A model generated the notes under the pieces. It was not told the origin of the DNA. It did not search any database and was given only the letters and a program-made list of their open reading frames with translations. Below, in pieces: positions 48,312 through 60,261 of a DNA stretch of 64,000 bases (its first letter is position 1; every line of letters starts with the position of its first letter). Position numbers and translations under genes: made by a program. This DNA comes from Ophioderma brevispina (lineage: Eukaryota > Echinodermata > Ophiuroidea > Amphilepidida > Ophiodermatidae), in contig JAMKCH010035257.1 of assembly GCA_023653785.1 (NCBI GenBank), positions 40,068 through 104,067 on the forward strand, given 5' to 3'.

Positions 48312-48808
48312 TAAGTAAATTTCAATGTGTTGCTAGGTGGAAGCTATAACTGAAATGGCATATTTCAATAGTATTATATTCTTGGGCCTTTTAAGCTGTG
48401 ATTTTTATTGAGATGGCTCCGCCTATAAAGGCTACACTGAGCCAATCAGGAAGACAAAAAACATGTTGATTTGTGACCGAAACGAAGTTGCAGTGTCATA
48501 TAGTCTACGGGTTTACGTACACGGTCAGACGTGTATATAGTCACTGCCTTTATTTATAGACTACTGTTGTTCCCCAAGGCTTACTGTAAGAAATTGAAAC
48601 CCATGGCCAGTTGTGGCTGCATACTGGTTGGTCTAAATCAACATGTTTTGGACATGCCAGTAATTGGCGGTATTCATAATATCAAGCCCAAGCATTAAAC
48701 TACAGCCTGTAAACCATTCTTTTCAACCTGCTGTAACTGCCCCCGATTGGGACGGGCGGTGGTATTCCTTACTTGGAATTCAGGCAGTGGTCATTTCTTA
48801 ATCTGAAA
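48312..48808. other. No feature identified
   Basis: Nothing recognised. Confidence 0.35.
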
Positions 48809-49179
48809 TTAAAGCCACTATCAGTGATTTCTTCACATGTAAAACAAATCATGCCCCTTTTTTTCATCAAAGTCAATTTTTTTGCACTTTGTATTGAAAA
48901 ATTCTTGTAAGTAAAGACCCTGTGAATGGCTCAGAGTAACACGCCATATTTGTCAAGAAATTGTGATTTTTATGCTTTGTTTACTAATAAAAGTTGGATC
49001 CAACTTTTATTAGGCCTAGAAACAGATGTTAAATGGCACCTTCACGCCCGCTTTAAAATGCTTTGGTCTGTTTTTCACAAAGACCAGTAATATAAAGTGT
49101 TGATATGACTAACACTAGCCCAATTTAGAGACAAAATTGGTATTTTGAATTTGAAAAAAATGAATGATAGTGGCTTTAA
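48809..49179. mobile_element. TTAA-flanked MITE family T3 with a central palindrome
   Basis: TTAA-AGCCACTATCA at the left is perfectly complemented by TGATAGTGGCT-TTAA at the right, with one more matching base outside. At 48985-49012, almost at the midpoint, lies a perfect 28 bp palindrome with arms TAATAAAAGTTGGA around a GGATCC centre. Target choice TTAA is shared with T1, T2 and the piggyBac-like element. It encodes nothing. Confidence 0.8.
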
Positions 49180-49237
49180 TCAATTCTGAAATTCACTTGA
49201 AATTGGAACTTGTAGTTTTGAGTTTGCCATAAGTGAC

Positions 49238-49335
49238 ATTGATGTGTTTGTGTATGTGTGTGCATTTGTGTAGGTGAGTGTTCATGTGCATGTGTGTATG
49301 TTTGTGTTTGTGTGTGTGTGTGCACGTGTTTTGCG
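49238..49335. repeat. TG-rich interrupted microsatellite
   Basis: GTGTTTGTGTATGTGTGTGC followed by many TGTG steps to GCACGTG. It starts 58 bases after the T3 element. Confidence 0.9.
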
Positions 49336-49496
49336 TGCCATGTGTTGGGGGATGCATACTATATGCCATTTACTACTTTGGTAGTGTGTAATGTGTGTGT
49401 CACTAGAGCCTAAGTTAGTTATTTTGGAGACTATCAATACTTTTCGAATGGTCAAAATTAACGGAATTTAAGTATAAGGTCTCTGGTGTTGACCAG

Positions 49497-49711
49497 ATAA
49501 TGTTGCTGTGAAGGGTTCAATCTCCCACACAGCGAGTCTTGTTTTACATCCCAGCATATGTCAGGTACCCATTTATATCTCCTGGGTGGAGAGAGGCAAG
49601 CGCAGTAAAAGTGTCTTGCCCAATGCACAACACAACATTGGTTGACAGCGGGGGTCAAACCCACAACCTTATCTTATGAGGCGAGCGCTTAACAACGCAC
49701 CACGTGCCCAC
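49497..49711 (-). mobile_element. tRNA-derived SINE (family S1), minus strand
   Basis: On the minus strand it begins GTGGGCACGTGGTGCG then GTTAAGCGCTCGCC, with GTGGGTTTGACCC in the B-box place, CTCTCCACCCAGG, TATAAATGGGTACCTG and GACTCGCTGTGTGGG. This order matches the SINEs at 4229 and 6571 and gives an outside reference for judging which bases are wrong in those two. Confidence 0.75.
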
Positions 49712-51358
49712 AATCGTGATGTTTTTTTTAATTCTTTAATTTAATATGACTAGCATGAAACAAACTGCATAATTTTAGTTTCCTCAACAATTTTTCTCCT
49801 CACCTCCAACTGACCTACACCCATCTCCTTTAAATCCACGACAAGCCAAGGAGAACCGTTTTGGGGAATGGTTTCTGTACAGAAGCTGTAAACACAGCAC
49901 TATATGTTGTATCAATTGGTATTGTTTATCTGCACATTGAATGGTCCCTTCCTCCCCATTTGGAATTCAGTTACATTACTACTGATATCTGAGATGTGCT
50001 GTGGCCAACCATGCATATCTGGTAGCAAACCAGAGAAAAAGACCTAGTCTGAAAAACTTGATCCTTTCAAGTTCTTTCCTAGACATGACATTTGTTAATA
50101 TTCCACAAGATGAGAGCATTATGTTATTTGAAACTCTACCCCTGTGGATGTCTCTATATTAAAACTATTAAGAGATCTGCCTTTTAGATTTTGTAGGTTA
50201 CAACCGCAGGTGGGGTCCCATACCCCGCCGGATTTTTGTTTCCCTTCTACTGGTTAGTGTACATTTTTGCGACAAAGTGTCTGATAACAATCCCTATCTG
50301 ATCTGGGCCATATATGATAAAACCAATTTACATGCATTCAAATATCTGAAAACTAAAATGCCCCAGATATTCAACCACGCTCTATCCTTTGTTTTTCTAT
50401 CAAACCATGATTCTTATTCATGGGGCAGGTCTTTAGAGTCTGAGCCCTTAATTCAATTGAATTGTCCAACTATGAGACATTCATCTTTATTAATGGCACT
50501 GTGGTTCAACACCACAGTGCTTTTAGTCGCACTTACCACCCAACACTGCACAAATATTGGGCATTCGGTCAGGCAACGCGACAACAAATACTACTACCCT
50601 CCGTTTTTATTTATTATTGTGAAGAGCCATTTTAAATTAATTTTGGTCAAGGTCAACTTCTTCTTAGCATAATATAATATTCAATGGGCTTTTTTCCTTC
50701 CGGCCTGATACGAAAAATAATGCCTTTGCCAAGAAAATATCGGCTCGTCTTAACTCGCCCGGTATTTGATCTAGGCGCGGGCAATATTTTCTGTTATTCA
50801 CTTCAGCCATCCAATATTAATAAAATCAGATAGTGGAGAGTCATTGTGACGTGCCACTGTATATGTTCCGCCGTACACACGATAGTGGGAATAAGTGAAT
50901 ACTTCTGTCATGAAATCAAAATAGGAAAGGTCATTGTCCATTAGAGCAACAAACTAAATAAGAATGAGAAAAAACTAGCTTGTTTGCTATACTTAAACCA
51001 TCATGTCATATTGAATAGGGAGTCCAACAATTCTGCAAGCTAGAATCTCAAAATATTGGAATGCCTTGTGGAGCCAATATGACACGCTATGCATACAATA
51101 AACAACAAATCAATTTTATTATCTAAAGGCATGCCTGTCAAAATTACTCCCTTACCTACATTCTGTCAGGTGAGTGCATTATAATATCCCACAATGCACC
51201 TTGATCAGGAAAATGCACCTTGATGGCATGTGACCCTATGCAGAACCCATTCCCAAAACACACAAAAAATCAGACTCTTTTCATGGTAGCACAGATTTGT
51301 TTGAAAGGCCTTTCAGTTCTTAGAATTTATAAAATACTTGTCTATCCCTAAGTACTGA
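49712..51358. other. No gene; hairpin at 50496
   Basis: The only clear structure is GCACTGTGGT-TCAAC-ACCACAGTGC at 50496-50520, a perfect 10 bp hairpin. An unrecognised 131-codon frame spans 50277-50672. Confidence 0.4.
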
Positions 51359-51880
51359 TTAAGCGGCACTGGCACATTTTCACAAAATTGAAATTTCTTC
51401 AATTTGTGCTCCAAATGATAGTCTAGGCCATTGGAAGAACAGAGAGCATATTTTACACATAAAATAACTACCCCAAAACAGATAGGGACATTGATATGAG
51501 GATAAGAGACATCCAGGCAATTTGTAGTAGGCCCACTTTCCATACTTTAATCAACAAAAGGTGTATATGACATGAATATTTGACTCGTACTCAATGACAT
51601 GAAAACCACAAAGGTATAGAACGACCAAACAGTGTGCATAGCGGGGGGAAAAACAGGATACGGCGTGCGTGTTCTTGTTAAACGCCCATTTCGTCGTCTG
51701 CTGAATTAAGGTCGCCGGCGACGTTAAATTATAAATCGTTCTGTGTACCCATAAGGAAGCTGAGTTGGTCTTAATCATATCAGGTGAGGATTTGGTATAT
51801 AAAAGCCTTAAAGCCATGCAAAAATATCGATTTGAAACAACTGGAGAGTGCCCGATTTTTCAAAGTTGCCAGTTTCTAAA
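51359..51880. mobile_element. TTAA-flanked MITE family T2, copy 2 (uninterrupted)
   Basis: Left end TTAA-GCGGCACTGGCACAT; the right end TTGCCAGTTTCTAAA is a worn form of GTGCCAGTGTCTCTTTAA in copy 1. It aligns with 36870-37009 and 37988-38400 in order: TGATAGTCTAGG, CCCCAAAACAG, GGGACATTGATA (the empty site), ACTTTAATCAACAAA, AAAACCACAAAGGT, GTCTGCTGAATTAAG, the perfect palindrome GTCGCCGGCGAC (51711), CAGGTGAGGA and TATATAAAAG (51796). Confidence 0.85.
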
Positions 51881-52499
51881 CGTATATTGGTACAATAAAG
51901 TAGAGTACATTGCAATGCATTATGGGATTGGTTCAAATCCCCTCTGCTCTCTGGTCAAGATATAATTGGAATCTGAATGGCAGTGAGTGTCCACTATCGA
52001 GGCTCAATGGGGTTATGGTAGGTGCCCATCTCATTCAGTGCCTGTTATAGGTTACCGCCATCCTGTCCCAGTCCGGTCATCATCTGCAATCACTCTGAGC
52101 AGACAGATACAAGTTCACTGCACAACAGCAGCTGGGCGGGCTACGTATTATGAAACAGCCTTCGGGATATTGGCAGATGTCTAGGTTCGGAAAATGGGGG
52201 ATGTGTATGACTAATACATTAGGCTTCGAAGATAAAAACGTAGGATTAGAGTTAATTAAATGTGTTAAGAGCAATTAAGAAGCACCAAGTTAGTAAACTA
52301 ATATTCAACAGCAATGGATGGACCAGATAAATTAGATATGACAAAGGAATATATATCACCTGGTACAGTCAAAAGATAAGGCAAAATAAAAGGGTCGTCC
52401 CCCAAGACCCCAGTAGTATCAAGTGGAAAAATAGGGACAGCGGTCCAATCGTCCGAGTATGTGGTCAAATAGGTTAGATACTGCCACTAAAAAAAAAGC
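51881..52499. other. No gene identified
   Basis: Shares CATTGCAATGCATTATGGGA near 51908 with 39560. Otherwise featureless. Confidence 0.35.
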
Positions 52500-53145
52500 T
52501 TAGGACAACATTAACCTACAAGTATACCACATGCACAAGATAAAGGCCCCTAATGACCCCAAAATGACCTTGACCTCATTGATAACCCCCATAAAACCTC
52601 ATTTCAATGTATAAGCCGACCAAGTACTTGATCCTCACTTGCACTAGCCCAAACACCCATTCACAGTTGCAAGCAATAACTACATACCACAATGCCTAGG
52701 ATGGTACTACAACAACAACCACAAGGTACCACAACTGATGGCACAATAAACACATCCGTACCACAGAAACCACGTGATTGATGGCTGATGTGTTGAAAAT
52801 CCAATTACCACAATTCACCACAAAAGTGCCATGTGTGGTATCCTGTGGTAATCGGTTGTGTTAGGGCTAAGAAGTTTGACATCATTTTAACCAAGTGTAT
52901 ACCACCACATGCACAAGATGACCCTAAGTGACCCCTGAATGACCTTTGACCTTCTCATCTGTTACCCCCATACCCTTGTCTCAATATATAAGCATATCAA
53001 GTATGAATGTGATCCATCACTGCACTAAAAGGCTAGACAACATTTTAACCAAGAGTGTTATAACCAAAAGTTCGACACACACACACAGACGAACATTCAC
53101 ACAAATCATGCTGCCATAAGGTTTTTTTTTTTTTTTTTTTTTTTT
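52500..53145. repeat. Duplicated repeat unit ending in CA and poly-T tracts
   Basis: Two units, about 52500-52662 and 52862-53040, share ACCACATGCACAAGAT, CCTAA(G)TGACCCC, AATGACCTTGACCT, AACCCCCAT, TTCAATGTATAAGC and CACTGCACTA. Between them a 195 bp spacer repeats ACCACA/TGTGGT many times. The second unit runs into ACACACACACACAGACGAAC and a 24-base T run at 53122-53145. It looks like a decayed interspersed repeat whose class I cannot name. Confidence 0.6.
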
Positions 53146-54361
53146 CGGACAACCTAAAAATGACAAGAAGACAGGCTATCCTGGAAAATTGGTAGAACTA
53201 TCAATGGTGGAATGGTCAGATTACAGTGCTGTCAGTACTTCTGAATATTTAATTAAACTTGTTCCAAGCTATTTGAAACCTCAATGTAACTTTGACTCTC
53301 AAATGTCAATGACACATTGCATAACTGGTCGATGTAGTATTACCTTTCACTTCCGCAATATTTCTTAGATTCGTTGTGCTATCTCAATTTTGAATCTTGT
53401 CAATATGCAACTCACGCATTTGTCTTTTCCTTACTTATTTTATTTTAATTACTCACTCTTAAGAGTCGACCTAGACAAACTACAGCATACAAAAACAAAC
53501 AAATCATTACCCCTTGTTGGCTTTTTTTTTCTGAAATTAGGTGTCACTTATTTCTTGAAAAAGAATTCATGTTCTTCTCCTTATCTTGGGAAAATGATGT
53601 GCTTCCTAAAATCCTCACTCTTCCTTCCGTAAACATTGATTGATCGGTCCATAACATTTTCACTACAAAGAGGGAGGAGAGAGAGGTTTTTTTTACAATT
53701 ACATTATTAGTTTCCTCTAAGACTCATACATGTATCTATGCATAATTTTACACCCTGTTTTACAGATATCCACCATTATCAACCCAAAATACCCATTAAC
53801 AAATTGATGGATCCAAATTCCAAAGGCAGTCAAATTATTCACAAGCATAATTGACAAAATGGTAGATTACAACTATAAAAAAAATTCTGGAAAAAAATTT
53901 CAAGTCAAGCTTATTTGCTTCAGGGTAGTTATTGCAAGTTACTCATCACAAAACTCTCTAATCTACATCACCACAAGCAAACTATTAACACAGTTTCTTA
54001 AATATGAATTGAGAAGTTGCATGCCGACATCCTGATTTATGAATAGGCCTAGCCAGTACATGGAGAGCACAATGTATTAAATGACAGCCACGGGCACGGA
54101 ATATATGCATCAACGAGAGAAACCCCGAAGAATTAAAACAGTGTGAGTCGGGCGGGACTATCCAAGGCAAGCTTTTACCTTGTCAGGAAGTGTCTTCTTT
54201 CATCTTCAAGAAGTAGGAGGAAATTGGGGAAAAGCAAGACGGTTTTAGTGGCTACGTGCTAGCGATTTGTGTCGGGATTGGAATCGACTTGGGAAGACGA
54301 GATCAATAAGGTAATCAACCTACAAGTTTATGAGCCTTTTAATCTCCATCGCAGCCTGTTG
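53146..54361. other. No feature identified until the exon candidate
   Basis: AT-rich until about 54100, then richer in G+C (GTCGGGCGGGACTATCC) up to the candidate exon, consistent with but not proof of a promoter. Confidence 0.35.
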
Positions 54362-54430
54362 ATGCATTCTGAAATGGGCGACGATATGACTCAGAGCGTG
54401 CCTCCTGGAAAACTTCTAGAATTGCAGGAG
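54362..54430 (+). CDS. Candidate first coding exon, 5' part of an unknown gene
   Basis: An open frame reads MHSEMGDDMTQSVPPGKLLE then LQE and stops being needed at GAG|GTACTT, an acceptable splice donor that would leave phase 0. The second ATG (54374, GAAATGG) has A at -3 and G at +4, the better translation start. The frame stays open upstream to about 54269 and downstream to a stop at 54461. The local base content is higher in G+C than the flanks. I recognise no family in these 23 residues; chance is a real alternative. Confidence 0.25.
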
Positions 54431-54986
54431 GTACTTTGGGAGCACTGCATAGTCTTTGTATGAATCCAGGTTTGAATCAGTGCATGAAATGAAAACATGT
54501 TTTTACTGAAACTATGACACATCATTGCAATACATGTGGGTCTAGAACATCATACACAAGTGTTTTATATACTGTGCTAGTACTGCAAATACTTGTACTT
54601 AATATTTTATTAAATAGGGAGAATAACTCTAAAATTACTAATACTACGTTTTTTCCCCCAAATTTGATGTGATTTACAAAAGTGGCCAGGAGAAGAAGCA
54701 GAAAAATGGCTTCTCGATTATAAAGAAACCCAGTTTTCTGGGTAAGCTTAACAAGTCACTCCTCCCCAGCCTGACTCATATTAGTATTACATTAAATGTG
54801 AACATTTGAGAACTTTGGATTTGGTGATATTGTTACAACTGATCTTAAATTTCCTTTTGTTTTCATTCTTGCAAGTTGATAAATACAGGAGAAACTTTTC
54901 AAGTAAGAAGTTCCTGAACTGTCAACCACCCAGGTGCATAAAAGGGGGTCATTTCTTCATTTCATCCTGGGGAGAGAGGTATTAAT
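54431..54986. other. No feature identified
   Basis: AT-rich; nothing recognised. Confidence 0.35.
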
Positions 54987-55067
54987 TCCCTTGCCTTTCT
55001 TCTTCTTTCTTCATTTTTTTCATCTTCATTCTTCCTTCTTTTTCCATTTTCCTCTTCCTTTACTTTC
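54987..55067. repeat. Polypyrimidine tract, ~80 bp
   Basis: Nearly unbroken C/T (CTTTCTTCTTCTTTCTTC, CTTCCTTCTTTTTCC) with few purines. Such tracts can form triplex DNA or act in splicing; no acceptor AG with a recognisable exon follows. Confidence 0.8.
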
Positions 55068-55620
55068 AATCACTTCAACAGTCCCATTAAAGCCATCAGA
55101 GGAACCCCAAGTATAACCCATAATTTGCAGGGCGTGAAAAAATGTTGTTTATTTCCTGGACAGCCAGCTGTCAAATTTGCCAACAATATGGGCCTTATGT
55201 TTTTGTGGTACAAAAGGCACAATTGCCCTCCAAACTCAAAAATTTCCATCCAAATAAGCAAAGATTCCTGGGAAAGAGCTTCCCCAAATCCTACTTTCAT
55301 GCCACGACCCCATGATAACCACTAATATTGGGGACCGAGTGTTATAAAACCACTACAAACTATATTAATAGTATTTCAACTTTTGACACTGAAAACCTTC
55401 AAAATCAGCAACAGGCCCGGTTTCTTGGAACTATGTATAACAATAACATGTGTATAAAAACATGGAGAAATAGATCCAATATATAAGTAGACATTTTAAC
55501 ACAGATGCATGCTAAACTAGAAAACACAAAGAGAAAACACAATGATGGATACAAGGGAAATCATGAATAAAAGAAACATTTAAATTGACCAAAGGCTTGG
55601 CGCAGGGACAAAATACTTGG
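55068..55620. other. No feature identified
   Basis: Overlapping unrecognised frames on both strands at 55070-55325; otherwise AT-rich. Confidence 0.35.
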
Positions 55621-55623
55621 GGC

Positions 55624-55742
55624 CTACGGGGCTATTGAGCAAATTCTGCAAAAGTAGCCCTCGTAGTGCATTGTACCATAGGCCAAAATTTTCTCCCACG
55701 GGGGTATTTTGTGAAAAACTGAGGGCTAAGCCTTTAGCCCTC
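55624..55742. repeat. Pair of hairpins flanked by GCTTGGCGCAG
   Basis: CTACGGGGCTA (55624) faces TAGCCCTCGTAG (55655), and GAGGGCTAA (55721) faces TTAGCCCTC (55734). GGCTTGGCGCAGGG at 55596 and GCTTGGCGCAG at 55760 bracket them as a direct repeat 164 bases apart. Possibly one small decayed element. Confidence 0.6.
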
Positions 55743-58700
55743 GTTTCTTGGTTGCCCTGCTTGGCGCAGTTTGAACATAGTTTCTAGAGTAAATTAGAAT
55801 TGCAGTCTAGAGAGACGTATTTTTGTTATTCTGCTTTTGGATAAGGTATCTCATTATCAAAAAACGGTTACATCAAAGGCCATATCGATAAATATGATGT
55901 GAAAAAGCTTTGGAGAATGAGGAAAAAACTATTCAACAATAATTTTTTTGGAAATATGTTGAAGTGTATAAAATGTGGTGATCTTACTTCTTTCTAATTG
56001 TAACGGTAAAGATTCATTCATTGACAGTAGAACTCGGTGCATTCCAAACAGCACTGTCAATAATTCTGCGCTTATTTGAAGCTTGATAAATTTACTGTCG
56101 AGGTACAGACAACAGTAAGTCGCTCAAAACTTAGACCAAGGTACATTGTGTTTACAGTTCTTCTAATCAAATGTACGGCCTGCAGGGGAAGGTGGGAGAG
56201 ATCCATAAGGGAAGCTACTATGACCACAGGTAGAATGCTAAATTACCAGTCCATAGGCATCCGTGGTGTTAGTTATTGGTCTCAGCTTGGTTCACTGATG
56301 TGGACACAGTACTTCCAAAGCTGACACAAACTTGTTAGTATTACAGTAGGTCATTCTTAGTTTTCATTTAAACTTGTAGGGTATTTCTTAATTGTACTTC
56401 ATTTTCATCATTACACATCCAAGTTCTGGTCGCTGAGTAGTTTGCATCAAGACTTCACCATTAGAAGTGGTGTGTTAATATTCGAAACAACTCTTACATT
56501 GTAGTGAGTGATTAGAGGTAGTGCTCTGGCAGATCCTGGACCAATCGGACCCACACCCTTAATGGCTCCAGCAGACTTGTTCATCTATAATTAGATGCAT
56601 CTGCTAGGCTCAAAAGACTTCTGGTAACCCATTTCTATGCATTAGTGACAAGGTAGTATATCTACAAAGTACCCTTAATGGTGGGCAGATCCCCATATGA
56701 AATAGCATCAAACTCTCGATTCTCATACTGAATTATGGTCACTTTCAAAATTACCTGGCTCCTGGTTTTGGTTTTGTTTGAGCCACCTGGCACAGCCAGC
56801 ATCATCACTGTAATATTACACACACTGAATGAGGAACAACAATGCACTTACAATCTATTCAAAGCCTGCTCGCTTACTACCAAAAAATAATGACATTATG
56901 CCTACAACGGCCCTCACTTTGTCCAATAAAGGTAAGATTGAAGGGCTCCACAGTCTCAAACTCAACCGAATCCACTTCCTGTACAAGTTTGGTCAGGTCC
57001 TTATGACTTCAGGAGATTTTTGAGGTGCCTTTGAATGCGTGTGGCCCTGTTTTCGAAGCAACCTGTGACGTGTCGGGTTAATGTAATGCTGGACTTTTTA
57101 AACTTCAAAAATTTTACATGAACACATCTAATTTCATACTTTCAATTGCAGATAGTGTACTGTACAACATGATCACACAGGAATTGTAGGCAAGGTCAAA
57201 TAATGGTTAGCCAATTATTTTTTTTCATCTGGCCAATTTCCAATTTCATATTCTACAAAATACAGAGGCTTCAAAATACCCATTTCTTTGAACAGCCATT
57301 TTGTAGGTTCCATGTATTAGAGCACATGCTGTCACAGTAAACATTCACAATCCAAAACAAAACAGGAAGCAAGATGGTATATTTGTACTTTCAATCCACG
57401 CTATTTCATGGAATAATATTCCAAATTACCAATACTGTACAATGTTCACAATTTTAACACATTTTTTTTAAATTAGACAAAGGAATAGGACTATTTAGCA
57501 GTACTGACTTTTCTGAAAATAACCAGTGTTCATGAAAATGGCCAAAATAAGATACCCATAAATTAAACCAGCTTGACACTATAATTAGGCCAACATTAAC
57601 TACTAGCCGTTTTTAAGGCTGGAATTATTAATTAAGCAAAAGTTGTTTTTTCTGGTAGTGCTCAAATTTTGTTTTTATAAATGGAGAATGAGCTGAATAT
57701 TGTTTTTGATTTGCAAAATTTAGCAAATATATTTTCTTAAAACAAATTCCCAAGGAGGAAAAATAATAGCAACAATTTTGATATAGACTGGTTTATACTC
57801 TGAAACCCAATTTTTTGATGGGCATTTACATTATTGTAGACAAGAAATTATTTCTTGTTTCTGGAACTGAAAGCCAATATCAATTTGTTTCATCTATGTT
57901 GGCAGCCAAATTGGGTTGCATAGTGCTAGCTATTAATTTGTTGACTGGTTCTATCAGCTTGGCGTGATGTAGCTTTGCCTATTTTGCCAAGTTTCCCATC
58001 GGGAAGGATTAGACAAATCTTGCAAATGTTTTAACCATCAGCTCTTGTAATTTTAGGCATAATTGATGGTAAATATGTGAGAAAAAGTGATTTTGCTTAA
58101 TGGTTTTGAGCACCAGCTAGAAACAGATTTTTTTAATTTAGGCCTTTTAGAGAAGTGCAAAGGTCTATGTAGTCACTGATCTAATCTATACCTGATAACT
58201 ATGTTAATAGGGCAATCACAGAAAACACCCTCTGCAATCCCCACATCCACATGTTATACATGTACTTGCATGTATCGGCCCACGGACCATCCATGGCACT
58301 GTCTCACACATGAATAATGCTTTTCTTCAACAAAAATCCAGTTTGTATGGACATGATGTAGCCTACCATACTTATGTTGCATAAAACCTTGGGAAGGTCT
58401 GAGATTGAACCAAAACATCTAATGAGCTTTTATGTCATCTTCCTTATTAACCAATAATCATTTTATCCTTAATCAGACCTGAATTAATTTGGGATTAATT
58501 TTTGAACTTTGACCTTTTGACATTTTTCTTGTGATAGCAACACCACAAAACACATTCCAACTTGTACAAGGAGGCCAGGCTTATTTCTCTGAATTGGAAA
58601 ATCATTCAGAATATTTATCCCACTAAAGTTCTGTTATTGTAGATGGGCAAGGAAGACACTAATATGTGTGCACTTTGTGAAAGGTTGTTGATAACACTAG

Positions 58701-58904
58701 CACTTGTCTTTGAGGGTATCAAAAAAAAACCAATTTGGCTTTTAGCTGTTCAGGAATCACTAAAAAGCTCAATAAACAATCCCGGCTTTCGGTTGAAAAT
58801 ATTCTGTTCAACATTAATACTGAAATTTATAATACCGATTGTTAAATTTATCAATGTTATATTGCTGGTGGTAAAATGTGTGTATGTAAGCAAATATAGG
58901 TCGG
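55743..58904. other. No feature identified
   Basis: About 3.2 kb of AT-rich DNA with short unrecognised frames. A 117-codon frame at 58643-58996 is isoleucine/leucine-rich in its middle and unrecognised. Confidence 0.4.
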
Positions 58905-59429
58905 GTGATCATCCATGCCCATTATTCCTCTTGAGCTGGGAACTTCGCATTGCGAGAGTGATCTCGATAATCCATGATTTAATTGCGCTAGCTTAGCCTG
59001 GTACTCCCCACCGTGAAATATAGGTAGACGTGGATGGTAATTGTCAAAATTATTATGTTTTATTCAAAAATGAGCTTTGTTCGTAAATCCCTTTGTGGGA
59101 TTAATTTAATTTGGTGTTATTATTTTTGTTATGTTAAATTCACGTGATTCTCCATGCCTATTTTACTCTCTGAGTGGTGGCTCTACATTACAGTAGTTTT
59201 CAAGTAGGCCGTGTTATGTTGCCCCTACTCGTTCTAAGAGTCCCTAATTTGGAAGAGGAGGGATAGAACTTGATACTCCTTCGTGAAAACAGTTTACTAC
59301 TTTACATCCTTGCCTTGTGTAAATGAAATTGTGCTGGGATTTTTATCTATTTTTGTTCTCATGGTATATTTTATATGTTGAGGTTTTCTAAATGTAAAAT
59401 TAAATTAAAGAAAAATTAAAAAAAAAAAA
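58905..59429 (+). mobile_element. Possible retroposon 3' end with A-rich tail
   Basis: Ends AATTAAAGAAAAATTAAAAA and a run of 12 A at 59418-59429, with ATTAAA just upstream. Within it, GTGATCATCCATGCCCATTA (58915) is echoed by GTGATTCTCCATGCCTATTT (59145), and GGTACTCCCCACCGTGAAA (59001) by GATACTCCTTCGTGAAA (59272), so a ~240 bp unit appears twice in diverged form. This fits the untranslated 3' part of a LINE or similar, but no reverse transcriptase is seen. Confidence 0.35.
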
Positions 59430-59585
59430 ACACAAATACACTTGCTACGTTGTATTTAAAATCTTTAAAATTAGAGAACTTGCCACCTTAAATGATGACC
59501 AAACCTGACCACTGATGATGGTGGGCCTTGTTGTCTTTTTGAATGTCTGATCAATTATATAACATTTTTTAAGTATTTCTTATTA

Positions 59586-59930
59586 AGGGGGATGACCCGA
59601 TTTAAGTCTAAAATTTCTCATCTTGATCAATGGGCCCTCAACCCCAAAACCCCTCTGTAAAGTTGCGCGTGCCAATATTTCACCCATTTTTTAAGGCGAG
59701 CTAAAAACTGATTTTTTGTAATCCCAATAAGGTACTATGAAAAAAATGATTGGTCAACCAAAATGAGCATATTTTCCCTCATAACATCCACACCAACATC
59801 CTTTGCCCTAAGAGAATGAGAAAAATGGTAGCTTTCTTCATTCTGATACCAAAATTATGACCAATTCCGGTAGAAAAAAAAAAAAAAAAAAACAATCTTG
59901 GGTCCCGGGTGACGAGGCTCTTAGCGATGG
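59586..59930 (+). repeat. Interspersed repeat family R1, copy 3
   Basis: Begins GGGGGATGACCCGATTTAAGT, then CATCTTGATCAATGGGCC, ACCCCAAAACCCC, CATCCTTTGCCCTAAG, TGATACCAAAATTATGACC and GACGAGGCTCTTAGCGATGG. An 18-base A run interrupts the copy at about 59874-59891, where copy 2 has GTAAATCTGG. Confidence 0.75.
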
Positions 59931-60062
59931 AATAGGAACTTGAAATAAGGCCATCTGTAGGGTTGAAAGGGTTTTAACATATGTATTCTTCTTGGACCAA
60001 TCGAGTAACAAGTTAAAGAACGTCAATCCTCAAGTCCGACCCTAATGTTTTTTTTAAGCAGC

Positions 60063-60261
60063 ATTGATACTCTGTCAAATGAATATTGGGGTCACCAAAT
60101 TGGGCACTTTTTTGTCTCGTAATATCCAAAGCCAAACATCCTGACCCTAAGAGTTCCCAGGGTAAATGACAAAATAGCTTTCCTTCAGACACAATCTGAC
60201 CACCAGATCTGGTAACATCTGGGGTCCCTGGGGACGAGCTACTACGATTCGGGCCATGACC
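60063..60261 (+). repeat. Interspersed repeat family R1, second-half copy in tandem
   Basis: Matches only the distal half of the family: GTCTCGTAATATCC, CCAAACATCCTGACCCTAAG, TTCCCAGGGTAAATGA, CTTCAGA, ATCTGGTAACATCTGGGG and GGGGACGAG..GGCCATG. It lies 132 bp after copy 3 in the same orientation, so the pair may come from a partial tandem duplication. Confidence 0.65.

Noticed and set aside
58643..58996. Membrane protein exon
   Set aside because: Hydrophobic run in an AT-rich frame (isoleucine and leucine codons) without splice or homology support; the end overlaps a probable retroposon tail.
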